DNA from: Enterococcaceae bacterium | GTDB taxonomy: Bacteria > Bacillota > Bacilli > Lactobacillales > Enterococcaceae | DNA: 64,000 bases | Direction of reading: 5' to 3' | NCBI GenBank assembly: GCA_022649665.1 | Contig: JALCOL010000003.1 | Location: 186,001-250,000 of the forward strand | Part shown: positions 1 to 10,858 of the stretch, piece by piece | Position numbering within the stretch: position 1 is the stretch's first letter | Layout of the letters: each line of letters opens with the position of its first letter | The notes under the pieces: model-generated | Told to the model about the DNA's origin: nothing | Seen by the model: the letters and a program-made list of their open reading frames with translations, nothing else | Databases searched by the model: none | Translations under genes and position numbers: made by a program

Positions 1-771
1 TTCCACCGCGATTATTTGAGTGTAAAAAATAGCTGTGAAAGCGCTGAACTCAGAGCTGCCCCACCATATATCGAAGAATTGCGCCAGGTGAAAACGTCCG
101 AAGAGATCACGCTGATCCGCGAGGCATGCCGAATCTCTGAGCGTTCTTTTTATGCCCTTTTGGACTTTATAAAGCCAGGAGTGACCGAAATCGATATCGC
201 TAACGAGCTTGAATATCAATTCAGAAGCCGCGGCGGATCTGGTTTTTGTTTTGAGACGATCGTCGCATCTGGTCCGATCAATGGCGCTAACTGTCACGCG
301 ACCCCTTCAGACCGGAAGATCGAAGCAGGAGATTTCATTACGTTGGATTTTGGAACTGCATACAAAGGCTATTGTTCAGATATGACCCGGACTGTTGCAG
401 TCGGACGGCCGCATAATGAAGAAATGCTGAAAATCTATGAAACGGTCAAAGTTGCCAAAAAAGCGGGCGCTGCGATTTTGCAAGCGGGATTACCGATCGC
501 TGAAGTCGATCAAACGATCCGCAAGATCATTGGGGAAGCCGGCTATACCGTTCCGCATGGTCTAGGACACAGTTTCGGGTTATATATCCATGAAGATCCA
601 TTTATCAGTGCAAAAAACCCCAATAAATTTAAAAAAAATGCAATAACGACCATCGAACCCGGAATCTATGTTCCAGGAGTCTGCGGTGTGCGGATCGAAG
701 ATGATTATTTGATCGGTGAAAGTAGTGCAGAGCGTTTGCAGCAATCGACGAATGAACTGATTATTTTATAA
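1..771 (+). CDS. M24 family Xaa-Pro peptidase, 5' end cut by window
   Basis: The reading frame is open from base 1, so the N-terminal part lies outside the window. What remains is the 'pita-bread' metallopeptidase domain of Xaa-Pro aminopeptidase/dipeptidase (family M24). The expected metal ligands are visible: Asp in LDFG, Asp in CSDMTRT, His in GLGHSFG, Glu in IEPGIYVPG and Glu in RIEDDY. Family members cleave the bond next to proline in small peptides in the cytoplasm, using two divalent metal ions. The POT peptide transporter starts 33 bases downstream, consistent with one peptide-use operon. Dipeptidase (PepQ) and aminopeptidase (PepP) cannot be separated without the N-terminus. Confidence 0.9.
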   Translation, partial: FHRDYLSVKNSCESAELRAAPPYIEELRQVKTSEEITLIREACRISERSFYALLDFIKPGVTEIDIANELEYQFRSRGGSGFCFETIVASGPINGANCHATPSDRKIEAGDFITLDFGTAYKGYCSDMTRTVAVGRPHNEEMLKIYETVKVAKKAGAAILQAGLPIAEVDQTIRKIIGEAGYTVPHGLGHSFGLYIHEDPFISAKNPNKFKKNAITTIEPGIYVPGVCGVRIEDDYLIGESSAERLQQSTNELIIL

Positions 772-803
772 AAAAGGGCAAGCAAAAAGTGGAGGTATTG
801 GAA

Positions 804-2330
804 ATGGGAGACTCATTACCAACTGCAATCAAAATGGAAGAGAGAAATGAAGTGTTGCGGCACGGACGTTCTTTTCTGGGACAGCCGCGCGGGATCGGCG
901 TACTGAGTTTTATGCAACTTTGCAACTCATTTGCCAACTACGGCATGAGTGCTGTATTGATTTATTATCTTTATACTGGAGCCCCCAGCGGGCTGGGCTT
1001 TTCAAAAGCAGATGCGGCGCAGCTGATCTCTCTTTATACTGGGATGATCGCTTTGACGGGGATCGTTGGAAGCTATGTCTGCGACCGGGTGCTAGGATGC
1101 AAAAAATCGTTATATGTTTCACGAGTCTTCAGTCTGATTGGTTTTACGTGCTTATCACTGCCGCTCGGAGTTGCCGGATATGCTGCTGCCATGGCCTGTC
1201 TAGCGGTTGGACCGATGTTCGGCGGACGCTGCCAAGATGCGCTCCTCGGAAAGTTTTATGATGAAAATGACAATCGCCGCGATAGCGCATATACGATTAC
1301 TTATGTCATTTCCAACATAGGCGCTGCTGCACCGATCCTCTCGGGGATCATTGCGGCATCGCTGGGATATCATTCGGCTTTTATGGCTTGCGCCGTATTG
1401 ACACTTGCCAGTTTGATCCTTTATTCACTAACTTATAAACCATTTTTCGGAACGATCGGCACTTTGCCGGACGATCCATTGCCAGCTGATAAGAAGCGTT
1501 CCTTTATTTTCAAACTCGCGATCGTTTTAGTGGTTTCGATTGCTGCTTTAGCCATTTTGTTTGTGAGCGGCACACTGACGATCCCATCTTTTGCCAATTT
1601 CGTCAGTACCGCTTCGATCATTATTCCGATTGCTTACTTGACCTATATTTACCGCAGCCGCAAAACGACTAAGACCGAGAAAAGAAAACTGTTGGCATTG
1701 ACTCCGGCTTTTTTCTGCAACGCAATCACCCTTTTGATTTGGACACAAACGATTTCTATTTTAGCCATTTTTTATGAAGAGAAAGTCGATCGTGTCATTT
1801 TTGGAATGGAAATATCAGCGGCTTCTTTCCAGTCGCTGCCGGCGATTTTAGCAATTTTCATCGGAAGCTTGCTGACGATCTTGTGGACGAAACTCGGCAA
1901 AAAGCAGCCAATCGGTACCACAAAAATGGGGATCGGTACTGTCTTGTGGGGATTAGGAGCGGTCATCATCGCCATGCTGTATATTCTATTTCCGGGAAAT
2001 ACTAAAGTGAATGCCTTGTGGATCGTTTTATTCTACTTCGTACTGATGCTTGGTGAAGGTTTCACATGTCCAGTCGGCTATTCTATTACTTCTGTCGCTT
2101 CGCCTAAAGCATTCATCACTCAAATGATGACGATCTGGGGGATGTCAATGTCAACTGGTGCTGCCTTTAACACATTAGCAGTCAATTTTTATCATAAGGG
2201 TTCAGAAGTACCTTTCTTCTTGACGATCGGCGGAATCGTGATCGCCTGCGGTGTACTGCTCACCATCTTCGGCAATAAGCTAGGAAGGATCATGGGTTTG
2301 GGGCAAGAAAGCGAGACGGAAGCCAGATAA
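804..2330 (+). CDS. dtpT: POT/PTR2 family proton-coupled peptide transporter
   Basis: A 508-residue polytopic membrane protein with about 12-14 hydrophobic segments. The early motif GSYVCDRVLGCKKS matches the loop after TM2-3 of the proton-dependent oligopeptide transporter family, which imports di- and tripeptides. I place the start at ATG 804, eight bases after GGAGG (791-795), rather than at the GTG at 789, which overlaps that ribosome site. It follows the M24 peptidase closely, so import and cleavage of proline-containing peptides are probably co-expressed. The substrate is inferred from the family; another MFS substrate cannot be excluded. Confidence 0.82.
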   Translation: MGDSLPTAIKMEERNEVLRHGRSFLGQPRGIGVLSFMQLCNSFANYGMSAVLIYYLYTGAPSGLGFSKADAAQLISLYTGMIALTGIVGSYVCDRVLGCKKSLYVSRVFSLIGFTCLSLPLGVAGYAAAMACLAVGPMFGGRCQDALLGKFYDENDNRRDSAYTITYVISNIGAAAPILSGIIAASLGYHSAFMACAVLTLASLILYSLTYKPFFGTIGTLPDDPLPADKKRSFIFKLAIVLVVSIAALAILFVSGTLTIPSFANFVSTASIIIPIAYLTYIYRSRKTTKTEKRKLLALTPAFFCNAITLLIWTQTISILAIFYEEKVDRVIFGMEISAASFQSLPAILAIFIGSLLTILWTKLGKKQPIGTTKMGIGTVLWGLGAVIIAMLYILFPGNTKVNALWIVLFYFVLMLGEGFTCPVGYSITSVASPKAFITQMMTIWGMSMSTGAAFNTLAVNFYHKGSEVPFFLTIGGIVIACGVLLTIFGNKLGRIMGLGQESETEAR

Positions 2331-2483
2331 TTATGATCGAGATGGACGAAAACTCTTCGCGGATGATTCGTTCATCTTTTTTGTCACAGCAAAAAAATTT
2401 CCGATTCAACGGCAAATGTTTTATATTAGAATAGTAAAAAAAATTTTGAAAGAAAGATACTGATTGGATTGGAGAAAACCACG

Positions 2484-3032
2484 ATGAAAACAAATCTGGA
2501 AAATCTAGGTCCGCGGATCAAAAAAATGCGTCAAGCGCGCGGATATACCTTAAAAGATATGGTCGAATATACCGGGCTTTCTCTGGGATATTTGAGCAAT
2601 TTGGAACGAAATACTACCTCGCCGACACTGGCGGCATTAAGCAGTATTTGCGATTTCTTCAATATTGATCTGACGGAAATCTTGACAGAGCCAGCACCGC
2701 AAAAAATTTTGATTAAAAAAGAGGAGCGCAGGCGAAATGAATATCCTGATCAGTTATTGACAGCGGAAATCATTGAGTATCCTGATCAGGAGATCGTGCT
2801 CGAGATATTGACGCAGCAAGCAGGTGATCATGCTGCTGCGCCATTTTGGCGTCATAACTTCAGTGAAATCTGCACAGTTATTTCTGGGGAAGTTGTCGTG
2901 CTGCTGGAAGACGAGGAATATCATCTTTACGCTGGAGATTCTTTAGCGATCGGTGCCGATATTCGCCATGCCATGAAAAATCCGGGGGAAGGGACAGCTG
3001 TTAGCCAGTGGGTCCATCGCAAAGCGATTTAG
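2484..3032 (+). CDS. XRE-family transcription regulator with C-terminal cupin
   Basis: 182 residues. Residues about 8-65 form an XRE helix-turn-helix (RIKKMRQARGYTLKDMVEYTG then LSLGYLSNLE), and the C-terminal half is a small cupin barrel (VISGEVVVLLEDEEYHLYAGDS). Proteins of this architecture are usually repressors whose cupin senses a small metabolite. The start at ATG 2484 sits nine bases after GGAG (2471-2474). It lies 150 bases after the peptide transporter in the same direction and before a terminator, so it may control that pair, but no operator is evident. The ligand is unknown. Confidence 0.85.
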   Translation: MKTNLENLGPRIKKMRQARGYTLKDMVEYTGLSLGYLSNLERNTTSPTLAALSSICDFFNIDLTEILTEPAPQKILIKKEERRRNEYPDQLLTAEIIEYPDQEIVLEILTQQAGDHAAAPFWRHNFSEICTVISGEVVVLLEDEEYHLYAGDSLAIGADIRHAMKNPGEGTAVSQWVHRKAI

Positions 3033-3099
3033 CGAAAGATCAATTGATATGAATCGATCTATAGAAAGTGCGCTCAGAAAAATGAGTTTTGCAACATTT

Positions 3100-3148
3100 A
3101 GTGTTGGTTGGAAATCCTTTGAGATTTTCTGCCAGCACTTTCTTTATT
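3100..3148 (+). terminator. Intrinsic terminator after the XRE-cupin gene
   Basis: AGTGTTGG (3100-3107) pairs with CCAGCACT (3132-3139), with further inner pairing, followed by a T-rich tract (TTTCTTTATTT). It separates the plus-strand regulator gene from the convergent PTS regulator. Confidence 0.65.
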
Positions 3149-3178
3149 TCAGCACAAACTTAGCATATTTTATCCAGC

Positions 3179-5098
3179 TTAATCATTCTGTTTGATTTTT
3201 GAATAGATGAATGAACGGAAGTCGTGAAAATTTTTGATCTTCTTGATTTCTTGATAGTTTTGCGGAGCATCAAAGACGGAGATCAAGGCCTCGTAGATAT
3301 CCGCGAATGAGCCGCGATCGATGTCGTTAATAGCAGCCAACAGGACGACATGAATTTTTTTATCTCCCCATATAAAGCCCTTTTCGGAGATGGCAACACT
3401 GATAATGGTTCGATAAGCATCCATATAAACTGAATGGGGGATCGCGACCGCTTCAAAAGCGGTCGAAGAGGCACGCTCTCTTTCAAGAACATGTTCTTCA
3501 AACTCTGCCGGCACGATATTTTCTGCTTCCAACACTTTGCACATCTCACTGATCACGGTTTGAGAAGAATCGGATTTTAAGTGACTGGTGAAACATTTTT
3601 CATCAAAATAATCATCGAAATGCTTCCGCAAAATACTTTTTTTCCGGTCCAGACGAATATCGCCCAGCTGAGCGATCAGTGTCAATCGTTGTCTTTCAGT
3701 AAAAATCGGAGAGACTTCGATCACGAGAAAGTCGGTCGTTTCCGGCACAGATAAGGTCGTGATCAGCAGCTCGAAATGTAAGTCTGCGATCTCTGAATAA
3801 TTCGAAATGACTTTTTGGATGATCAATTCATTGCCAAAATATTCATTCAAGTTTTCGTAGAGCTTTATATCTAAATCCATATATTTTGGACAAAGCAAGA
3901 CTGTTTGGATCTTTGATAAATTTCTTTTTTGTTTTTCTAGTTCAGAACCGATGTGGAGCGCGATATAGGCTGTTTCATCTTCACTGATCGTGATATTGAA
4001 GCATTTTCCGAGGCGCAGCGAAATGTAAACCGCGACATCGTAGACCATCGGGAAATCTATTTTTAAGGAGTTCCGCATCGGGTTTTTCAGTGAAGTGTCC
4101 AAATTGGCGCGCGAAAATAGACCGCTGATATGTAAAGAGAAAGGGACGAGGAAGTTTTCACTCAGCAAGTTGATCCCGAAAGTTTGCTGAACATCGTCTA
4201 AGATCAATGCGACAGTTTGTGAAATATCTTTGCCGATGATCTGCTCCAGCTCTTTAAAATTATTCGACGGAATATAATTGGCATTCGCCTGAAAAATCAT
4301 GTGGATTTCTTCTTTTTCCAGACTATTCAAAGTCAAATCGAATTCTTTTTCGATCGATCCGATCATCTTTGTCACAAGCTGCGCCTTGTCTTCCCGGAGC
4401 CAGGAACTAAACCAGTTGCGGCTGATCAGTGATTTGTCGTTGCGGACAGATTCTAACAAGATCAAGAGATGCAACATCAAATTAATGAACGAAAAGTCAT
4501 TCAAGTGATAATTTGATTCTTGCATAATCGACCGAATGATCACTGATAGTTTCTCAATATCTTCTTTTTCAAACGTTGCTTCTAAGATCTGTTTGTCGAC
4601 AAATTTGTGGGGCACCTCCTCAAAAATAATATAAGAAAACAAACGCCGCTTCTCTTTTTCTTCTCCGATCATTTGAATCTCGGCATGCTTGAGCATGAAT
4701 TTCACATGATATTTCTCATAAGCTTTATTCATGCGTGAAAGATCTGATTTCAAGGTAGAATAGCTGACAAATAGTTCCTCTGACAAATCAAAAATATTAA
4801 GCTGCTTATTTTCTATCAGCAATTTTTTAATAATAAAAAAAGAGCGTTCTTTGAAAGTTTGCGGCAAACTAGTCTCGTTTTTTTGCTCATCCAACAGCGA
4901 GCGCGCTTCCTCTCGAACAACTTTATACCCCGCATGGGAAGAAGTGATCACCGGGACTGCCCCAAACTTATTCAACTCATAAATGTAATTTTTGATCGTC
5001 CGCACCGATACGTTCATTTTTTCAGCTAAGATTTGTGATGAGATCGAAGTATCCTGCTGCAGCAGTATTTTTAGCAGATGTTTTTGTTTCTCTTTCAT
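3179..5098 (-). CDS. PRD-containing PTS transcription activator (LicR/CelR type)
   Basis: 639 residues in the classical order: N-terminal helix-turn-helix region (about 1-130), two PTS regulation domains (conserved His in LMLHLLILLESVRN and in YIALHIGSELE), an EIIB-like domain with Cys in TVLLCPKY, and an EIIA-like domain with His in AVAIPHSVYMDA. Such regulators are phosphorylated by HPr and by the cognate PTS, and activate the operon when substrate is transported. It is divergent from the IIB-IIC-IIA and glucosidase genes, so those are the likely targets. The binding site is probably in the 178-base intergenic region, which contains a 19-base palindrome. Confidence 0.9.
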   Translation of the reverse strand: MKEKQKHLLKILLQQDTSISSQILAEKMNVSVRTIKNYIYELNKFGAVPVITSSHAGYKVVREEARSLLDEQKNETSLPQTFKERSFFIIKKLLIENKQLNIFDLSEELFVSYSTLKSDLSRMNKAYEKYHVKFMLKHAEIQMIGEEKEKRRLFSYIIFEEVPHKFVDKQILEATFEKEDIEKLSVIIRSIMQESNYHLNDFSFINLMLHLLILLESVRNDKSLISRNWFSSWLREDKAQLVTKMIGSIEKEFDLTLNSLEKEEIHMIFQANANYIPSNNFKELEQIIGKDISQTVALILDDVQQTFGINLLSENFLVPFSLHISGLFSRANLDTSLKNPMRNSLKIDFPMVYDVAVYISLRLGKCFNITISEDETAYIALHIGSELEKQKRNLSKIQTVLLCPKYMDLDIKLYENLNEYFGNELIIQKVISNYSEIADLHFELLITTLSVPETTDFLVIEVSPIFTERQRLTLIAQLGDIRLDRKKSILRKHFDDYFDEKCFTSHLKSDSSQTVISEMCKVLEAENIVPAEFEEHVLERERASSTAFEAVAIPHSVYMDAYRTIISVAISEKGFIWGDKKIHVVLLAAINDIDRGSFADIYEALISVFDAPQNYQEIKKIKNFHDFRSFIYSKIKQND

Positions 5099-5164
5099 AT
5101 CCTCATCCCTCCGGTGGCTGTTTTATTTATTATAACGCGAAATTTTAGAAGAAAAAATAGTGAG

Positions 5165-5183
5165 TTGCACGACCCGCGTGCAA
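5165..5183. promoter_or_regulatory. 19-base palindrome, candidate operator of the PTS regulator
   Basis: TTGCACG (5165-5171) and CGTGCAA (5177-5183) are perfect inverted copies around a 5-base centre. It lies midway between the divergent regulator and PTS genes and has no T-tract, so it is more likely a protein-binding site than a terminator. Assignment to the PRD regulator is inferred from position only. Confidence 0.5.
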
Positions 5184-5276
5184 GAGTGTAGTTGAGGAGA
5201 TCTTTAAAAAGATAAATAATAAAGAAGTAAAAAAGAACAGCAAGTGCGGAGAAAAATTAATTTAGGGGGAAAAATC

Positions 5277-5591
5277 ATGGAAACTTTAAACATTTTGCTT
5301 TGTTGCGGAGCGGGAATGTCCAGCGGATTTTTAGCACAGAAAGCGCGGAAAGCGGCGAAAAAGCGCGGGATCGCCGGGTCGATCGATGCGCGAAGCGAAA
5401 GCGAAGTAGCTTCGTATTTAGATTCGATCGATATCTTATTGCTTGGTCCGCACTATGCTTCCTTTAAAGAGGAGATGTCTGAACAAGCAGCGCCTTACAA
5501 AGTCGTTGTAGATGTGATTCCGCAAAGTATTTATGGCATGTTAGACGGCGAGGGTTTGTTAGATTTCGCGATCAGTAAATTAGAAAAGTAA
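5277..5591 (+). CDS. PTS lactose/cellobiose-family enzyme IIB
   Basis: 104 residues. The N-terminal NILLCCGAGMSSG carries the phosphocysteine loop of cellobiose-type IIB proteins. It accepts phosphate from IIA and passes it to the sugar during transport by IIC. The start at ATG 5277 follows AGGGGGA (5264-5270); the upstream in-frame extension has no ribosome site. First gene of a IIB-IIC-IIA-glucosidase set. Confidence 0.9.
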   Translation: METLNILLCCGAGMSSGFLAQKARKAAKKRGIAGSIDARSESEVASYLDSIDILLLGPHYASFKEEMSEQAAPYKVVVDVIPQSIYGMLDGEGLLDFAISKLEK

Positions 5592-5611
5592 ACTAGGAGG
5601 CATCGGTAAAA

Positions 5612-6880
5612 ATGAAAAAATTTATGGATTGGCTGGCGAATTCTTTCGCGCCAAAGGCCAAGCAACTGACCCAAAAGCCTTCGATCGCCGGTCTATCAAG
5701 CGCGATGCAGAAACTGATCCCGTTCATCATGACAGGCTCGATCGTCTTTTTCTATAATGTTTTTCGTTCCTATATCCCGCAGCTGCCTGATTTAGGCAAT
5801 ATTTCAAATTATTCATTTGGGATGATCGGCTTGATCGCCGCATTCATGGTCGCAAATCAATATATGGAAAAATTCAAGCATCACAACTATTCCATCACCG
5901 CCGGGATCGTGTCGGTCTGTGTTTTGATGATGACACTGCATCCTGTCGATGCTAAAGAAGGAGTCTATGATATCGGAAGAGTCGGACCGACTGGAATTTT
6001 GATCGGCGTGATCGTCGGCGCGATCGTCAGTGTGATCTTCCACTATTTCAGCAAGCTGCATCTGCTGAAAAATTCGGAACTGCCGGACTTTGTTATTGAG
6101 TGGATCAATAATATCATCCCGATTTTCTTAAGTTTAGCTCTCTGGTCAACACTGATTTTCGCTTTGAAGATCGATGTTTTCGAAGTGATCATCAATTTAT
6201 TCGAGCCGATCCAAAGTTTTGGGCAGTCGCTGCCAGGTCTGATTTTACTAGTTTTGATTCCAGCTTTCTTTTATTCGATGGGGATCTCTACTTGGTTATG
6301 GTCTGCGATCCAAAATCCGATCTTTATCGCAGGGATCGCCGCAAATGCACTGGCGCTGAAAGGCGGTGCGCTTGGCACGAATATCGTAACCAATGAAACT
6401 GTTTATAGCTTGGGATTGATCATGATGGGCGGGACCGGCGCAACGCTGACACTGAACATTTTAATGTGCTTTTCCAAGTCAAAAAAATTGAAGACATTAG
6501 GCCGTATTTGTATCGGTCCTTCACTTTTTAATATTAATGAACCGATCGTCTTCAGTGCACCGGTCGTGATGAATCCGATCTTGATGCTGCCAATGTGGAT
6601 CAATTCGATTACTGGAAGCTGCGTTGTTTGGTTTGCGATGAAAGGCGGATTATTGAATATTCCACAGGAACTGATGCAAGTGGCACAGATCCCGGCCCCG
6701 ATCTCCAGTGTCATGATCCTGCAAGATTTCCGGGCGATTCTCTGGTATATCCTCTTGTTCGCGATGTACCTGTTTACGTGGTATCCATTCTTCAAAGTTT
6801 ATGAAAAAGAAGTATTGGTAGAAGAAAATAAAGAAGAACAAACTGGCGAGGAATTATCAGCTCCGCTAGAGACTGCATAA
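5612..6880 (+). CDS. PTS cellobiose/beta-glucoside-family enzyme IIC
   Basis: 422-residue membrane permease of the lactose/cellobiose PTS family. The hallmark substrate-site motif NINEPIVFSAPVVMNP is present about two thirds along, and about ten hydrophobic segments are visible. It starts 20 bases after IIB with AGGAGG upstream. It imports a beta-glucoside such as cellobiose, which leaves the permease phosphorylated at C6. The exact sugar is not determinable from sequence. Confidence 0.9.
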   Translation: MKKFMDWLANSFAPKAKQLTQKPSIAGLSSAMQKLIPFIMTGSIVFFYNVFRSYIPQLPDLGNISNYSFGMIGLIAAFMVANQYMEKFKHHNYSITAGIVSVCVLMMTLHPVDAKEGVYDIGRVGPTGILIGVIVGAIVSVIFHYFSKLHLLKNSELPDFVIEWINNIIPIFLSLALWSTLIFALKIDVFEVIINLFEPIQSFGQSLPGLILLVLIPAFFYSMGISTWLWSAIQNPIFIAGIAANALALKGGALGTNIVTNETVYSLGLIMMGGTGATLTLNILMCFSKSKKLKTLGRICIGPSLFNINEPIVFSAPVVMNPILMLPMWINSITGSCVVWFAMKGGLLNIPQELMQVAQIPAPISSVMILQDFRAILWYILLFAMYLFTWYPFFKVYEKEVLVEENKEEQTGEELSAPLETA

Positions 6881-6896
6881 AATAAATGAGGTGAAA

Positions 6897-7244
6897 ATGA
6901 TGGGAGAAAGCGAACTGCTTGAAGAAGAAAATGAATTGATCCCTGTGGCCATGCAGATTATTTTGCATGCAGGAGATGGACGGACAAAGGCGCAGGAAGC
7001 GATTAAATATGCCAAGGAGCGCGATTTTGCGGCGGCACGCCAAGCTTTGAAAGAAGCAAAAGAAAATATTGTCTTAGCGCATCGTTCGCAAACAAAGGTC
7101 ATCCAAAATGAAGCAGCGGGGAAAAGTTATCAGTCCTGTCTGCTCTTCACACATGCGCAAGATCATTTAATGACGATCACGAGCGAAGTAAATATGACCA
7201 GAGATTTGATCGATCTATTCGAGATAGTGATCGAAAACAAATAG
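6897..7244 (+). CDS. PTS lactose/cellobiose-family enzyme IIA
   Basis: About 115 residues, almost wholly helical as in IIA-Lac/Cel trimers. The likely phosphohistidine is in VLAHRSQTKVIQNEA, and a second conserved stretch THAQDHLM follows. ATG codons at 6897 and 6900 are both possible; GAGGTG (6888-6893) sits 3 or 6 bases upstream, so 6900 has the better spacing. It completes the PTS with the two preceding genes. Confidence 0.88.
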   Translation: MMGESELLEEENELIPVAMQIILHAGDGRTKAQEAIKYAKERDFAAARQALKEAKENIVLAHRSQTKVIQNEAAGKSYQSCLLFTHAQDHLMTITSEVNMTRDLIDLFEIVIENK

Positions 7245-7328
7245 CTCGGCAATTTTTGTCAAATGAAATCAGTAAACTCTGGAGTAGTCCGTTATTGACT
7301 CATCCTTCAGTTTTAAATAAAAAGATGA

Positions 7329-8768
<1,440 letters not shown>

Positions 8769-8780
8769 TTAACAAAAAAT

Positions 8781-8946
8781 GAGGCTGTGACAAAAGTGTC
8801 CAGCTTCGAGAAATAAGAAGAAAAATCCGAAAATAGTTTTTTGTATTTTTGAGATTTTTCGGCTCCTAATCCGAAGAAGCTGCTTTTGAAACACCGTTAA
8901 TTCGAAAACAGGGCTTGTGGCATAAGTAAGTCACAGGCTCGTTTTT
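8781..8946 (+). repeat. Intergenic structured repeat, copy 1 (ends in a terminator)
   Basis: About 165 bases, closely similar to 30991-31158 in the same orientation. It folds on itself: CAGCTTC (8801-8807) with GAAGCTG (8876-8882), and CCGAAAA (8827-8833) with TTTTCGG (8856-8862). It ends in an intrinsic terminator, GGGCTTGTGGC (8911-8921) with GTCACAGGCTC (8930-8940) and a T-run. No coding capacity is apparent. Both copies follow the last gene of an operon. Confidence 0.75.
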
Positions 8947-9035
8947 ATTGAGAAGTTTTCAAAGACTAAAGCACTTTAAATTATTAAATATTAATATCGC
9001 AGATAAAATAAACGCTTAAATATTACTTCAAAATT

Positions 9036-9079
9036 AAAAAAACTGGCAAGTTTTTCCAATATACGGAAGTCCTTGCCAG
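9036..9079 (-). terminator. Intrinsic terminator of rqcH
   Basis: On the minus strand CTGGCAAG (complement of 9072-9079) pairs with CTTGCCAG (complement of 9043-9050), followed by seven T residues. It lies 18 bases beyond the rqcH stop. Confidence 0.8.
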
Positions 9080-9096
9080 CATTATCTAATTATTTT

Positions 9097-10785
9097 TTAT
9101 TTACTTGTCAGCCGTTCAACCAGCGTTTCAGTCGGCGTGACATAGAGCGTTTTTTGATTTTCATAGATCACAAATCCAGGTTTGGCACCGTTTGGTTTAT
9201 GGACAAATTTTGCTTGCACATAATCGACCGGCACATTGCTGGAGAAGCGGTATTTCGAAAAATAAGCTGCTAATTGCGCCGCTTCTAAAAGCGTTTCTTC
9301 GCTCGGCTTATCGGAAAAAATGATGACGTGCGAGCCTGGGATGTTTTTGACATGCAGCCAGAAATCATTTTTTTTAGCGGTTTTGAGCGTCAGCTGATCA
9401 TTTTGAAGATTATTGCGGCCGACTTTGATCAAGGTGCCGTCGGTTGCGTGAAACTCGAGCGGTTTGCTTTTTGCTTGGTTGCGGTTTTTCTTCTTTTGTT
9501 TTTTCAAATAGCCGCTGACGGTCAGCTCTTCTTTGATTCCTTGTATATCAGCCGGCGAGGCGATATTCAGCTGATCTTCGACAGATTCGAGATAGGCGAT
9601 CTCGCGTTTCGTTTCTCTGATCTGGCGCTCGACGATGTGCACGCCGTTTTTTGCTTTGCGGTATTTTTTAAAATAGCTTTGTGCGTTTTGCGAAGGGGAG
9701 AGGTCGGGACGCAGCGGGATGTCGAGCGGCGCATCATTATCATAATAATTTGCGAGCGTCACTTTTGCGGCGCCGCGCGGCACTTGCGCTAAGAAGGTCG
9801 TCAGCAGTTCTCCATTGCGGCGAAACTCTTCGGCATTTTCACTGGCATCGAGTGTTTTTTCTAGTTTGATCAATTTTTTTTCGTTTTTCTTTTTCTCATT
9901 AGAAATATGATGCAGCAGATTGCCGCTCAACTGTTTTGTCCGGTCCTTTTCAGCTTTTTCGGCATAATACGCATCAAGCAATTCGGAAAGTGTCGAATAA
10001 GTCTGGAGTGTTTTCAGGGTCTCGAAAGTGATCGGCACGAAAAAATCTTTCTTTTCGTTGGTAGCAAGAGTCGGTTCCGGTTCATTTAATGCCGTGAAAA
10101 AGGTCTCCCACGTTTTTACCAAGTCATTCGGATGATCATTTAAGCGCGCTGCTAGTTCAACTGCCGTGTCGCGTCCCAAGCCTTCCAACTGCTGCTGAAG
10201 AAACGCCGCATCCAGCGTTTCAGCAGTTTGGAGCAGCTGGAAAACTGCTGGTGCGGCGAGCTGATACGGATCTAAACGGTCCTGTTTGGGCGGCGCGAGA
10301 TAAGTTGCACCTGGTAAAAGCGTGCGGTAGGTATTTTGCTGAGGGCCGATGTGGCGGATACAGTCTAAGATCATGCCAGTCTCTTCATTCGTCAAGACGA
10401 TCGTCGAGTGCCTTCCCATGATCTCAACGATCAACTGCAAGCCTTCAGTATCGCCCAACTCGTTTCGTTTGGCAAAATGGAAATGGACGATCCGATCATT
10501 TTCGATCTGCCGGATCGAACGCAGCTGGCTGCCTTCCAGATGTTTTCGCAGCATCATCGCGAATGTCGGCGGATTGCCGGGATTCGTGAATTTCATATCG
10601 GTGATCTGGATCCGTGCAAAGCTTGGATGCGCGGAAAGCAGCAATTTATGATTTTTTCCATGGCTGCGGATCGTAAAGACGACCTCATTATCATAAGGCT
10701 GCTGGATCTTTGCGACCCGCCCATAGAGCAGTTTTTCTTCTAATTCGCTCACCATGAGGTGGGTAAAAATTCCGTCAAAAGACAT
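9097..10785 (-). CDS. rqcH: RqcH/NFACT family ribosome quality-control factor
   Basis: 562 residues, the usual length for this family (earlier annotated as fibronectin-binding protein FbpA). The NFACT-N domain begins at MSFDGIFTHLMVSEL, a coiled-coil region rich in Lys/Glu occupies about residues 285-430, and the C-terminal NFACT-R domain has DFWLHVKNIPGSHVII. Family members bind stalled 50S subunits and add C-terminal alanine tails to nascent chains, marking them for proteolysis. A -10 TATAAT and -35 TTGCCT upstream suggest its own promoter. Confidence 0.9.
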   Translation of the reverse strand: MSFDGIFTHLMVSELEEKLLYGRVAKIQQPYDNEVVFTIRSHGKNHKLLLSAHPSFARIQITDMKFTNPGNPPTFAMMLRKHLEGSQLRSIRQIENDRIVHFHFAKRNELGDTEGLQLIVEIMGRHSTIVLTNEETGMILDCIRHIGPQQNTYRTLLPGATYLAPPKQDRLDPYQLAAPAVFQLLQTAETLDAAFLQQQLEGLGRDTAVELAARLNDHPNDLVKTWETFFTALNEPEPTLATNEKKDFFVPITFETLKTLQTYSTLSELLDAYYAEKAEKDRTKQLSGNLLHHISNEKKKNEKKLIKLEKTLDASENAEEFRRNGELLTTFLAQVPRGAAKVTLANYYDNDAPLDIPLRPDLSPSQNAQSYFKKYRKAKNGVHIVERQIRETKREIAYLESVEDQLNIASPADIQGIKEELTVSGYLKKQKKKNRNQAKSKPLEFHATDGTLIKVGRNNLQNDQLTLKTAKKNDFWLHVKNIPGSHVIIFSDKPSEETLLEAAQLAAYFSKYRFSSNVPVDYVQAKFVHKPNGAKPGFVIYENQKTLYVTPTETLVERLTSK

Positions 10786-10819
10786 TGATTGTCCTCCTCC
10801 TCATTTCTCTAACTGTTCA

Positions 10820-10849
10820 ATTATAAGCCAAAGACCAAAGGGGAGGCAA
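10820..10849 (-). promoter_or_regulatory. Promoter of rqcH
   Basis: On the minus strand, TTGCCT (complement of 10844-10849) and TATAAT (complement of 10820-10825) are 18 bases apart, about 35 bases upstream of the start codon. Confidence 0.6.
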
Positions 10850-10858
10850 GCACCGAAA

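Noticed and set aside
5161-5185. Sigma-54 promoter in the PTS intergenic region
   Set aside because: TTGCAC and TGCA words are present but the spacing of the GG and GC elements does not fit -24/-12, and the regulator has no AAA+ domain.
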